In this document: one piece after another, positions 25,048 through 33,300 of the stretch
How the letters are laid out: every line of letters begins with the position of its first letter
How positions within the stretch are numbered: the stretch's first letter is position 1
Source of the DNA: an uncultured Clostridia bacterium
Lineage (GTDB): Bacteria; Bacillota; Clostridia; Lachnospirales; Anaerotignaceae
Direction: 5' to 3'
Length of the DNA stretch: 33,499 nucleotides
Assembly (NCBI GenBank): GCA_944381455.1
Contig: CALWLF010000063.1
Span: forward strand, 1-33,499
Notes under the pieces: generated by a model
The model's database searches: none
What the model saw: only the letters and a program-made list of their open reading frames with translations
Told to the model about the DNA's origin: nothing
Position numbers and translations under genes: made by a program

Positions 25048-26645
25048 TTTCGTCCCGTATTCATCACCAGCACATCTTTTTCCTCAATGACCGTTTGGCC
25101 ATTGGGAATGATATTTTGGCCATTGCGGCGGATGATGATGACCAAAGAAGAGCGGCGTTTATTAAACTGCTGCAATGTCTTGCCAATCCATTGGCTGCCG
25201 GGCAAGATGGGCATTTCCCGCAGCGTCAAAAATGTGTTGTCTTCCACATTGGGCGCCGTCAGCACCAGGGTGTCTTCTTCCTTTAAGACCGTATTGCCAT
25301 CGGGCGGGATATTTTGTCCGTCCCGGATGATAACGGCAGCCAGCGTGCGAGGCGGCAGCGGCAGAAAACGGATGGCCTGCCCCAGCCAAGGATGGCCCTT
25401 GGTGATGGCAAACTTCATAAACTGCACATCTTCCTCGTCAATATAGTCGGTAAATGTGGTTAAAACATTTTGACTGTCATCAATCATGTTCAGTTTTTTG
25501 GAAACGAGAGGCAGCAAGCTTCCCTGCAACGAAATGGAAAAAAGCACCACCAAAAAGGTGATATGAAAGATGTCGCTTTGGGGCTGCACATCGCCCAAAG
25601 TGGCCATAATGGCAAACACAATGGAGGCTGCCCCCCGCAGGCCGCACCAGTCGATGACGCCCTGCTGGGGCAGCGGCGCCTTCTGGGGCGTTAGAAGTAA
25701 CCATACGGCCAAAGGTCTGGCCAGAAACGTCAAAATCAAAAAAATCACCAGGGCCGGCAGCAATACGGCGCCAAAGGCAGAAGGCGAGGCCAAAAGCCCC
25801 AGCAAAAAGAAAATCATCATCTGCATCAGCCCTGTGATGCCGTTAAAAAAGTGAATCAAAGGAACCCGGTCCTTAAAGTCGTTGTTGCCCAGCAAAATGC
25901 CGCACAAATAGGCCGACAGATAGCCGTTTCCGTCCAAAAAGGAGGAAAAGGCATAGCTGAAGACGGCCACACCAATGACAAAGGCCATTTGCAGGCCGCT
26001 GTTGGAAAATTCATAATGCTTCAGTGCAGCCAGGGCAAGAAACCCCACCAAAGCACCGATGGCAAGGCCAAAAAAGATCTGCTCAATCAATAACACCACA
26101 ATTTCCCCGGCCGTTACAGTGCTGCTCATCAGTGTCAAAATCAGCACCGTCAGCATATAGGCAAAGGGATCGTTGCTGCCGCTTTCCACTTCCAGCAAAG
26201 AGGCCGTGTTATCTTTTAAATTCAGTTGTTTGCTGCGGAGTACGCTAAAGACGCTGGCGGCGTCGGTGGAACTTAAGACGGCGCCCATCAACAAACTTTC
26301 CAGCACAGAGAAATGGAGGAATATGCGACAGAAAAAAGCGGTAAATAGAGTGGTCAGCAGCACCCCCAAGGTGGAGAGGGTGATGGCTTTGACGGCAACG
26401 GAGCGGGCTTGAGGCCATTTGGTGCCAAAACCGCCAAAAAACATGATGAAAATCAGCCCAATGGAGCAGGCCGTCTCCGCAAATCCATAATTTTCAAAGG
26501 GAATTTGTAACGCCCCGTCTTCCCCAAAGAGCATCCCAAGCAAAATAAACACCAAAAGAGCCGGTAAGCCGATTTTGTCGGAAATGCGGTTGGCAAAGGC
26601 ACAGGCAAAAATGGCCAATGAAGCCACCAATAAAACGGAAATCAA
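25035..26645 (-). CDS. Potassium/proton antiporter, CPA1 type with C-terminal RCK_C domains (NhaP2/CvrA-like)
   Basis: This 536-residue cation/proton antiporter has about twelve transmembrane helices (1 to about 370), with GAVLSSTDAASVFSVLRSK and LEVESGSNDPFAYML carrying the conserved transport Asp residues. Its cytoplasmic tail (about 375-536) holds two RCK_C (TrkA-C) modules with the repeated pattern GxxIPPDGNTVLKEEDTLVL and GQNIIPNGQTVIEEKDVLVM. This arrangement is that of NhaP2/CvrA K+/H+ antiporters, which extrude K+ and are gated by ligands at the tail. The TTG start follows AAAGGAGGC. It lies downstream of the aminotransferase gene, but a terminator separates them. No own promoter was clearly seen, so read-through is likely. 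Confidence 0.92.
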   Translation of the reverse strand: MISVLLVASLAIFACAFANRISDKIGLPALLVFILLGMLFGEDGALQIPFENYGFAETACSIGLIFIMFFGGFGTKWPQARSVAVKAITLSTLGVLLTTLFTAFFCRIFLHFSVLESLLMGAVLSSTDAASVFSVLRSKQLNLKDNTASLLEVESGSNDPFAYMLTVLILTLMSSTVTAGEIVVLLIEQIFFGLAIGALVGFLALAALKHYEFSNSGLQMAFVIGVAVFSYAFSSFLDGNGYLSAYLCGILLGNNDFKDRVPLIHFFNGITGLMQMMIFFLLGLLASPSAFGAVLLPALVIFLILTFLARPLAVWLLLTPQKAPLPQQGVIDWCGLRGAASIVFAIMATLGDVQPQSDIFHITFLVVLFSISLQGSLLPLVSKKLNMIDDSQNVLTTFTDYIDEEDVQFMKFAITKGHPWLGQAIRFLPLPPRTLAAVIIRDGQNIPPDGNTVLKEEDTLVLTAPNVEDNTFLTLREMPILPGSQWIGKTLQQFNKRRSSLVIIIRRNGQNIIPNGQTVIEEKDVLVMNTGRKVKK

Positions 26646-26671
26646 TAGGCAAAGCCTCCTTTCTGTGAGAA

Positions 26672-26705
26672 AAATCGCCCGCCTCTGGTGAGAAACGGGC
26701 GATTT
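26672..26705 (-). terminator. Intrinsic terminator after the aminotransferase gene
   Basis: A perfect 10-bp stem (26672-26681 with 26696-26705) has a GC-rich core and a 14-base loop. Read on the minus strand it is followed by TTC after a stem ending in TTT. It lies immediately upstream of the antiporter ribosome binding site, so it may also modulate antiporter expression. Confidence 0.75.
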
Positions 26706-26708
26706 CTG

Positions 26709-27893
26709 TTACCAAATATGACTGTTTTTGGCTGCCAATGCCTTTGGCCGCAGGGTTTCTAAGCGGTTGAGGGCCTCGGTTAAGGTATCGGCATTTTTGG
26801 CAAAGTGGAACCGGATGTAATGCTGGATGTTTTCATGGAAGAAGCTGCTGCCTGGCACGGCGGCTACGCCCACTTCCTTGGCCATCCATTCGCAAAAACG
26901 GATGTCGTCGGTGACGCCAAATTCGCTGACGTCCACCATCACATAATAGGCCCCTTCCGGCTCGGTAAAATGCAGATCTAAGCGTTTTAATCCATTGATG
27001 AATAATTCCCGCTTTTCGGCATAGATGGAAAGCAGTTCGTCATAATAGCTGTCATCAAACTGCAAGGCCGTCACAATGGCCTCCTGTAACGGTGCCGCAG
27101 CGCCGACGGTCAAAAAGTCATGGACTTTTTTGGCCACATCAATGATATGCGCCGGGGCCACAATGTATCCCAGCCGCCAGCCGGTGATGGAATACGTTTT
27201 GGAAAGGGAGTTGCAGGTGATGGTCCGTTCAAACATCCCAGGCAGGGTGGAAAAATAAATGTGTTTGTTGGGCGCATACACCAGATGTTCATATACTTCG
27301 TCCACAATGACAAAGGTGTCATATGTTTGGGCAAAGTCTGCAATCACCTGCAATTCGTCCATCCGAAACACACGGCCGGAAGGATTGGAGGGGTTGCAGA
27401 GGATGATGGCCTTGGGATTTTGGCGGAAAGCTGCTTCCAGCTGGTCCACATCAAAGGTGAAAGATGGCGGGTTCAGCGGCACATAAATGGGGGTGGCGCT
27501 GGTTAAAATGGCGTCTGCCCCATAGTTTTCATAAAAGGGAGAAAAAACAATCACCTTGTCGCCGGGATTGCAGACCGACATCATAGCGGCCATCATGGCC
27601 TCGGTAGAGCCGCAGGTGACAACGATGTTTTTGTCGGGATCGATGGTTTGGCCGGTAAAATGTTTGTGCTTGGCCGCCAGTGCCTCCCGCATTTTTTGGC
27701 TGCCCCAGGTCACTTCATATTGATGGTGGTTTTCATACACCACTTGGGCCAATCGGTCCAACAGCGCTTTGGGCGGATTAAAGTCAGGAAAGCCCTGAGA
27801 AAGGTTGATGGCGTCATGGTCTATGGCAATCCGTGTCATTTTCCGGATCATGGATTCGGTAAATGTATCGGTTCGGCTGCTTAATGTTGGCAT
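26709..27893 (-). CDS. PLP-dependent aminotransferase, class I/II
   Basis: This 394-residue fold-type I aminotransferase has INLSQGFPDFNPP near the N-terminus, the substrate-side signature. GSTEAMMAAMM provides the phosphate-binding turn, CNPSNPSGRV the conserved Asn, IVDEVYEHL the PLP-ring Asp and Tyr, and SLSKTYSITGWRLGY the Schiff-base Lys with the following Arg. EGAYYVMVDVSEFG and IRFHFAKN (substrate carboxylate Arg) close the domain. The pattern is that of the kynurenine/glutamine/methionine aminotransferase group, and the substrate cannot be told from sequence. The ATG follows TAAGGAGGAACTACT. It is divergent from the alarmone synthetase gene. Confidence 0.92.
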   Translation of the reverse strand: MPTLSSRTDTFTESMIRKMTRIAIDHDAINLSQGFPDFNPPKALLDRLAQVVYENHHQYEVTWGSQKMREALAAKHKHFTGQTIDPDKNIVVTCGSTEAMMAAMMSVCNPGDKVIVFSPFYENYGADAILTSATPIYVPLNPPSFTFDVDQLEAAFRQNPKAIILCNPSNPSGRVFRMDELQVIADFAQTYDTFVIVDEVYEHLVYAPNKHIYFSTLPGMFERTITCNSLSKTYSITGWRLGYIVAPAHIIDVAKKVHDFLTVGAAAPLQEAIVTALQFDDSYYDELLSIYAEKRELFINGLKRLDLHFTEPEGAYYVMVDVSEFGVTDDIRFCEWMAKEVGVAAVPGSSFFHENIQHYIRFHFAKNADTLTEALNRLETLRPKALAAKNSHIW

Positions 27894-27995
27894 AGTAGTT
27901 CCTCCTTACTGACTTGCTTTTTTCGTTATCTTTTATTTTATACAAAACAAGGCCCAAAGTCTAGACCAGAATGGAAACTGGCTGCATTTCTTTTA

Positions 27996-28024
27996 TTGCT
28001 CCCAAAGAAAAAACAGTGTATACT
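27996..28024 (+). promoter_or_regulatory. Promoter of the relQ-phosphoesterase-DUF3842 operon
   Basis: TTGCTC (27996-28001), a 17-base spacer and TATACT (28019-28024), with the ATG 43 bases after the -10. Confidence 0.65.
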
Positions 28025-28066
28025 AATATTGTATGGGCTAAACTGCCGGAGAAAGGAGATAGGCAG

Positions 28067-28864
28067 ATGGAAGTAATCAATTGGAAGGAGTTTTTATACC
28101 CCTATGAACAAGCTGTGGCAGAATTGACCACCAAGCTGCAGTTTTTGATGAACGAATATAAGCGTTTAGGGCTTTATTCGCCCATGGAAGCCATCACAGG
28201 CCGGGTGAAACAACCTTCCAGCATTTTAGATAAAGCCAGAAAAAAACATATTCCGGAAGACCGGATGGAAGAAGAAGTGGAAGACATTGCCGGAGTGCGG
28301 ATCATTTGCCAGTTTGTGGAAGATATTCCTAAAGTCATTGCCCTCATCCGCCGCCGGGATGGCCAGGATATGACCATATTGGAAGAGCGGGATTATATCA
28401 CCAACACCAAGCCCAGCGGTTACCGCAGCTATCATATCATCATCCGCTACCCCATTCAAACTGTTTCCGGCTATCGGGAAGTATTGGCAGAGCTGCAAAT
28501 CCGTACCCTGGCCATGAATTTTTGGGCCGTCACGGAGCACTCCCTCAAATATAAATATCGCGGCCAAATTCCAGAGGACATCAAAGAGCGGCTGATCCAC
28601 TGCGCCGAGGCGGCCTTTAATTTGGATAACGAAATGAGCACCATTCGAAACGAAATCATGTATGCCCAGCGGTATAATAAGCTGAAGGACAGTTTGATGG
28701 CCGATATTTTGGATTATATCCAAAATCTTTATAGCATTGCATCGCTGCAGGAGATGGAACAGGCCAATAAACGATTGGTGGGGCTTTGGGAAAACGGCTC
28801 GCTGGATGATTTGAAGCAGTTGAAAGCCGACTTGGCCCAAATGGCCGAAGTATACGGAGTATAA
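28067..28864 (+). CDS. relQ: Small alarmone synthetase (RelQ/SAS1-type GTP pyrophosphokinase)
   Basis: This 265-residue single-domain (p)ppGpp synthetase lacks the HD hydrolase and the TGS/ACT regulatory domains of long RelA/SpoT. Synthetase motifs visible are VEDIAGVRIICQFVEDI (the AGVR helix), KPSGYRSYHIIIRYP (G-loop and substrate region) and AELQIRTLAMNFWAVTEHSLKYKY (the Glu and QIRT motif of the synthetase). The C-terminal helices match the tetramer-forming tail of SAS1/RelQ rather than RelP. It would make (p)ppGpp or pGpp in response to stress. The ATG at 28067 has AAAGGAG. An upstream ATG 32 codons earlier lacks a site and overlaps the promoter. First of three close-packed genes. Confidence 0.9.
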   Translation: MEVINWKEFLYPYEQAVAELTTKLQFLMNEYKRLGLYSPMEAITGRVKQPSSILDKARKKHIPEDRMEEEVEDIAGVRIICQFVEDIPKVIALIRRRDGQDMTILEERDYITNTKPSGYRSYHIIIRYPIQTVSGYREVLAELQIRTLAMNFWAVTEHSLKYKYRGQIPEDIKERLIHCAEAAFNLDNEMSTIRNEIMYAQRYNKLKDSLMADILDYIQNLYSIASLQEMEQANKRLVGLWENGSLDDLKQLKADLAQMAEVYGV

Positions 28865-28868
28865 CGAT

Positions 28869-29594
28869 ATGGCCATTTTTGCGCTTTCCGATTTACACCT
28901 GCCGGGAACCCAAGAAAAGCCCATGGATATTTTTGGCCCCCTTTGGGAAAACCATCCAGAAAAAATAGAAAAAAATTGGTGCGCCGTGGTGAAAGAACAA
29001 GACACCGTCTTGGTGCCAGGCGATATTTCCTGGGCCAAGACAGAAGCAGAGGCCAAAGCCGATTTAGACTTTTTGGCGGCGCTGCCTGGCAAAAAAGTGT
29101 TGCTGCGGGGCAATCATGACTATTGGTGGAGCAGCGTTTCCCGCCTGCGCCGCAGGTATCCTGCCTTGCAGTTTTTGCAAAACGACGCCCTGCTGGTGGA
29201 AGAGGTGGCCGTCTGCGGCTGCCGTGGCTGGGTGCTGCCGGGGGAAGAAACCACAAAGGAAGACGAAAAAATATACCGCCGGGAGTTGGAGCGGCTGCGT
29301 CTGTCTTTGACAGCAGCCAAAGCCTTGGGCGGCAGCTCTATGCTGGCCATGTTCCATTTTCCGCCCCTGCTTTTGGGCCAGGAAGAGACGGCCATGATAG
29401 ACCTGTTGCAGCAGTCTGGCGTCCAGACGGCCGTATTTGGCCATATCCATGGAACAGACAATTTTTTGCAGGTGATAGAAGGCAGATGGCAGCAGATGCA
29501 GCTGCATCTTGTTTCTGCCGATTATCTTGATTTTATGCCAAAACTCATTTGGACCAACGAAAGGAATGACACCCATGAGAATTTTAGTCATTGA
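28869..29594 (+). CDS. Calcineurin-like metallophosphoesterase
   Basis: This 241-residue cytoplasmic phosphoesterase has all five metal-binding motifs: ALSDLHL (D-x-H), LVPGDISW (GD), LLRGNHDYWW (GNHD), LAMFHFPP (His) and FGHIHGTD (GHxH). It should hold a two-metal site and hydrolyse a phosphomonoester or phosphodiester. The true substrate is unknown, and since it is co-transcribed with an alarmone synthetase, a nucleotide is plausible but unproven. The gene starts four bases after the relQ stop, with a GGAG inside the end of relQ. Its last 20 bases overlap the start of the DUF3842 gene in another frame. No signal peptide is present. Confidence 0.9.
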   Translation: MAIFALSDLHLPGTQEKPMDIFGPLWENHPEKIEKNWCAVVKEQDTVLVPGDISWAKTEAEAKADLDFLAALPGKKVLLRGNHDYWWSSVSRLRRRYPALQFLQNDALLVEEVAVCGCRGWVLPGEETTKEDEKIYRRELERLRLSLTAAKALGGSSMLAMFHFPPLLLGQEETAMIDLLQQSGVQTAVFGHIHGTDNFLQVIEGRWQQMQLHLVSADYLDFMPKLIWTNERNDTHENFSH

Positions 29595-30009
29595 TGGCCA
29601 AGGCGGCGGCATTGGAAAAACCATCATCGAAAAATTAAAACCCCAACTGCCGCCGGAGCATCTGCTGGTAGCCGTAGGCACCAATTCCATTGCCACAACG
29701 GCCATGCTCAAAGCCGGCGCCGTTCACATTGCCACGGGGGAAAATGCCGTCTGCCATAATGCCCGCCATGCCGATATTATTTTGGGCAGCCTCGGCATTT
29801 TGTCGGCCAACGCCATGTTTGGCGAGTTGTCCCCAGCCATGGCCCAGGCCATCAGCGAAAGCGACGCCATGAAAATTTTGATCCCCATGAAGCGCTGCGG
29901 GCTGTATGTGGTGGGCATGACCGGCGATCCGCTGCCGGTGATGATTGATGAGGCGGTGGATGTGGTGCTGGATGCACTGCGGCAAAAAGCCTCTGGAAAC
30001 GGCCAGTGA
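29575..30009 (+). CDS. DUF3842 family protein
   Basis: This 144-residue protein of DUF3842 has an N-terminal Rossmann-like glycine-rich turn (MRILVIDGQGGGIGKTII) followed by AVGTNSIATTAMLKAGA and ATGENAVCHNARHADIILGSLGI. These are the conserved features of this family found in anaerobic Firmicutes. It looks like a small nucleotide-binding regulatory protein, but no function is established. The ATG at 29575 is supported by GAAAGGAATGACACCC and the family N-terminus. A longer in-frame start would sit inside the phosphoesterase gene. It overlaps that gene by 20 bases and is the last gene of the operon. Confidence 0.82.
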   Translation: MRILVIDGQGGGIGKTIIEKLKPQLPPEHLLVAVGTNSIATTAMLKAGAVHIATGENAVCHNARHADIILGSLGILSANAMFGELSPAMAQAISESDAMKILIPMKRCGLYVVGMTGDPLPVMIDEAVDVVLDALRQKASGNGQ

Positions 30010-30213
30010 GGCAGAAAGCGGCGAAGTGTAATATTTCTTACAATACAACAAGTCATAAGAAAATAAAATACTAAAATATGATGGGAAAAAAAGTTGTGTT
30101 TTTCTTTTTCCAGAAGAGAAACTTTCCTTTTTTTCCGTTGTTTTGAGGTGCAGAGCAAAGAAAGACAAGGGAAGAGAATGAAATTTATATAGAAAAAATT
30201 AGGTGATTATTTA

Positions 30214-30351
30214 TTGAAAAAAGAATGGACGGAAAAATCATTTCCCGATATTTCCAGTATCCAGAAAGAAATCATTGCTTCTATTTTGTTTCTGTACTAT
30301 AATAAAAACAGGGAAACTGCGCCTTTTTTCAGGCAAAAAGGCGCAGTTTAG
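30214..30351 (+). CDS. Possible 45-residue small protein overlapping the nifJ promoter
   Basis: A TTG start with AGGTGA seven bases upstream opens a 45-codon frame (start MKKEWTEKSFPDISS, end APFFRQKGAV). It ends two bases after the 5' hairpin of nifJ. The translation is not low-complexity, but the frame runs through the nifJ promoter and hairpin, so it may be accidental. No family was recognised. Confidence 0.2.
   Translation: MKKEWTEKSFPDISSIQKEIIASILFLYYNKNRETAPFFRQKGAV
30275..30303 (+). promoter_or_regulatory. nifJ promoter
   Basis: TTGCTT (30275-30280), a 17-base spacer and a perfect TATAAT (30298-30303). The predicted start is near 30310, a few bases before the hairpin at 30314. Confidence 0.8.
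30314..30349 (+). promoter_or_regulatory. Hairpin at the 5' end of the nifJ mRNA
   Basis: A perfect 15-bp stem (30314-30328 with 30335-30349) has a 6-base loop. It lies almost at the predicted transcript start and is not followed by a T run, so it is not a terminator. A role in mRNA stability, by shielding the 5' end, or as a binding site is inferred. Confidence 0.6.
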
Positions 30352-30383
30352 ATAATCAATTTCAAAAGAAAAGAGGTTATTGT

Positions 30384-33300
30384 ATGTCTAAAGTGATGAA
30401 GACCATGGACGGCAACGAGGCTGCTGCTTATACTTCTTATGCCTTTACCGAAGTTGCCGGAATCTTTCCCATCACCCCATCGTCTCCCATGGCAGAAAAA
30501 ACAGACGATTGGGCGGCCAACGGCAAGAAAAACATGTTTGGCCAGCCAGTAAAAGTGGTAGAAATGCAGTCGGAAGCAGGTGCTGCCGGCACGGTGCACG
30601 GTTCCTTGTCTGCCGGTGCCCTCACCACCACCTACACTGCAAGCCAGGGCTTGCTTTTGATGATCCCCAATATGTATAAAATCGCCGGGGAACTGCTGCC
30701 TTGCGTCTTCCATGTGAGCGCTCGCGCATTGGCAAGCCACGCTTTGTCCATCTTTGGCGACCATTCCGACGTCATGGCCTGCCGCCAGACTGGCTTTGCT
30801 CTGCTGGCTTCCAACAGCGTGCAGGAAGTCATGGACTTGGGCGCTGTGGCCCATCTTTCCACCATTGAAGGACGGGTGCCTTTCCTGCATTTCTTTGACG
30901 GGTTCCGTACCTCCCATGAAATCCAGAAAATCGAATGTCTGGACTATGACGATTTGAAAAAAATCACCAATCTGGACGCCGTCAACGACTTCAAACGCCG
31001 CTCCTTAAACCCAGAACATCCGGTGCTGCGCGGTACGGCACAAAACCCAGATATTTTCTTCCAGGCCAGAGAAGCCTGCAACCCTTATTACGAAAATATC
31101 GTGGGCGTCACCGAAAAATATCTGGCCGAAATCAGCAAATTGACCGGCCGTGACTACAAACTCTTTAACTACTATGGCGCCCCCGATGCAGACCGCATCA
31201 TCATCGCCATGGGCTCTGCCTGCGAAGCCATCGAAGAAACCATCGATTACTTGATGGCCAAAGGCGAAAAAGTTGGTTTGGTGAAGGTACACCTCTATCG
31301 TCCGTTCTCCGCCAAACATCTGTTGGCAGCCATCCCTGCCACCGCCAAAAAAATCGCTGTTTTGGATAGAACCAAAGAACCAGGCGCTTTGGGCGAACCT
31401 TTGTACCAGGATGTCTGCACGGCACTGTTTGAAGCCAAAGACCAGCCGATGGTTGTGGCCGGACGCTATGGCTTGGGCTCCAAGGACGTAACCCCTGCCC
31501 AGTTCATTGCCGTATACGAAAACTTGAAGGCCGAAAACCCAGTGCAGCACTTTACCATCGGTATCGTAGACGACGTGACCAATCTGTCTTTGCCTGTGGG
31601 CAAAGAAGTCAATGTCACCGAAGGCGACGGCACCATTGCCTGCAAATTCTGGGGCCTTGGTTCCGACGGTACCGTTGGTGCCAACAAAAACTCCATCAAA
31701 ATCATTGGGGACCATACGGATATGTATGCCCAGGCTTATTTCTCCTATGACTCCAAAAAAAGCGGCGGCGTCACCCAAAGCCACCTGCGTTTTGGCAAAA
31801 AACCAATCCGCTCCACCTATCTGGTAAAAACGGCCGACTTTGTGGCTTGTCATAAACAGGAATATGTGAACCTCTATGATATGTATTCCGAATTGAACCC
31901 AGGCGGCACCTTCCTGCTGAATACCGTTTGGAGCGAAGCAGAATTGGACAGCCATCTGCCTGCTGCCATGAAACGGTATTTTGCAGAAAACAACATCAAT
32001 TTCTATACCATCAACGGTACGGCCATTGCCAAGGAAATTGGCCTGGGCAACCGTGTCAACTCCGTATTGCAGGCTGCTTTCTTCAAACTGGCTAACATCA
32101 TCCCCATCGAGGAAGCTGTGGATTATATGAAAGCTGCCATCAAGAAAAGCTATGGCAAAAAAGGCGAAGAAATCCTGAATATGAACTATGCCGCCGTAGA
32201 CCAGGGTGTTAACGGCGCCAAAAAAGTGGAAATCCCTGCTGCTTGGAAAAATGCAGAAGATGTATCTGTGGCCAAAAAAGAAGTGCCAGCCTTTATCCGC
32301 GACGTGGTGGAACCAATCAACGCTCAAAAAGGCGACCAGCTGCCTGTCAGCGCCTTCCAAGGCCGCGAAGACGGCACCTTCCCACAGGGCACCGCTGCTT
32401 ACGAAAAACGTGGTGTGGCTGTAGACTTGCCAGAATGGCAGGCCGAAAACTGTATCCAGTGTAATCAGTGCTCCTTCGTCTGCCCACATGCTGCCATCCG
32501 TCCTTATTTGCTGGATGAAGCAGAACAGAACGCAGCACCGGCCGGTTTTGGCGGTGTGGCTGCCAAGGGCAAAGACATGGCAGGGTTGCTGTTTAAAATG
32601 CAGGTTTCTGCATTGGATTGCTTGGGCTGCGGTAGCTGCGCCAATGTTTGCCCTGCACCAAAGAAAGCGCTCATCATGAAACCGGCTGCTACCCAGCAAA
32701 AAGAAATCGAAAACTGGGATTATGCCGTTTCTAGCGTTTCCGAGAAAAAGGTCATGAGCAAAGAAAGTGTCAAAGGCAGCCAGTTTGTGCAGCCTCTGCT
32801 GGAATTTAGCGGCGCTTGCGCCGGTTGTGGTGAAACACCATACGCCAAACTGATTACCCAGCTTTTTGGCGACAGAATGTATATCGCCAACGCCACCGGC
32901 TGCTCCTCCATCTGGGGCGGTTCCGCACCTTCCACCCCATACACCACCAACAAAGAAGGCAAAGGCCCCGCTTGGGCAAACTCCTTGTTTGAAGATAACG
33001 CCGAATTTGGTCTGGGTATGGCCATCGCCGTGCGCCAGATGAGAGAAGGCCTGAAAGCCAAACTGGAAGCTTTGAAAGAAATCCAAGGCTGCACCATGAT
33101 GACCGAAACCATCGATGCCTGGATTGCTACCATGAAAGATGGCGAAGCCAACAAAGAAGCAACGAAAAACCTAGTTGCTCTGCTGGAAAACTATGACGGC
33201 TCCAACGCCGAAGCCCAGGCCATCATCGATGAAGTGCTGAAAAACAAAGACCAGTTGGCCAAAAAGAGCCAGTGGATCTTCGGCGGCGACGGTTGGGCTT

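Larger units (their letters stand above)
30010..30383. other. Intergenic region between DUF3842 and nifJ
   Basis: This 374-base AT-rich gap has no recognisable established gene. It holds the nifJ promoter and a 5' hairpin (listed separately) and one small open frame at 30214-30351. No clear terminator for the DUF3842 operon was seen. Confidence 0.5.

Noticed and set aside
31005..33086. A 693-codon open frame on the minus strand opposite nifJ
   Set aside because: It lies wholly inside nifJ, which has unmistakable PFOR motifs and two 4Fe-4S sites. The translation is Phe/His/Gly-rich with no domain, and the opening comes from the strong codon bias of nifJ.
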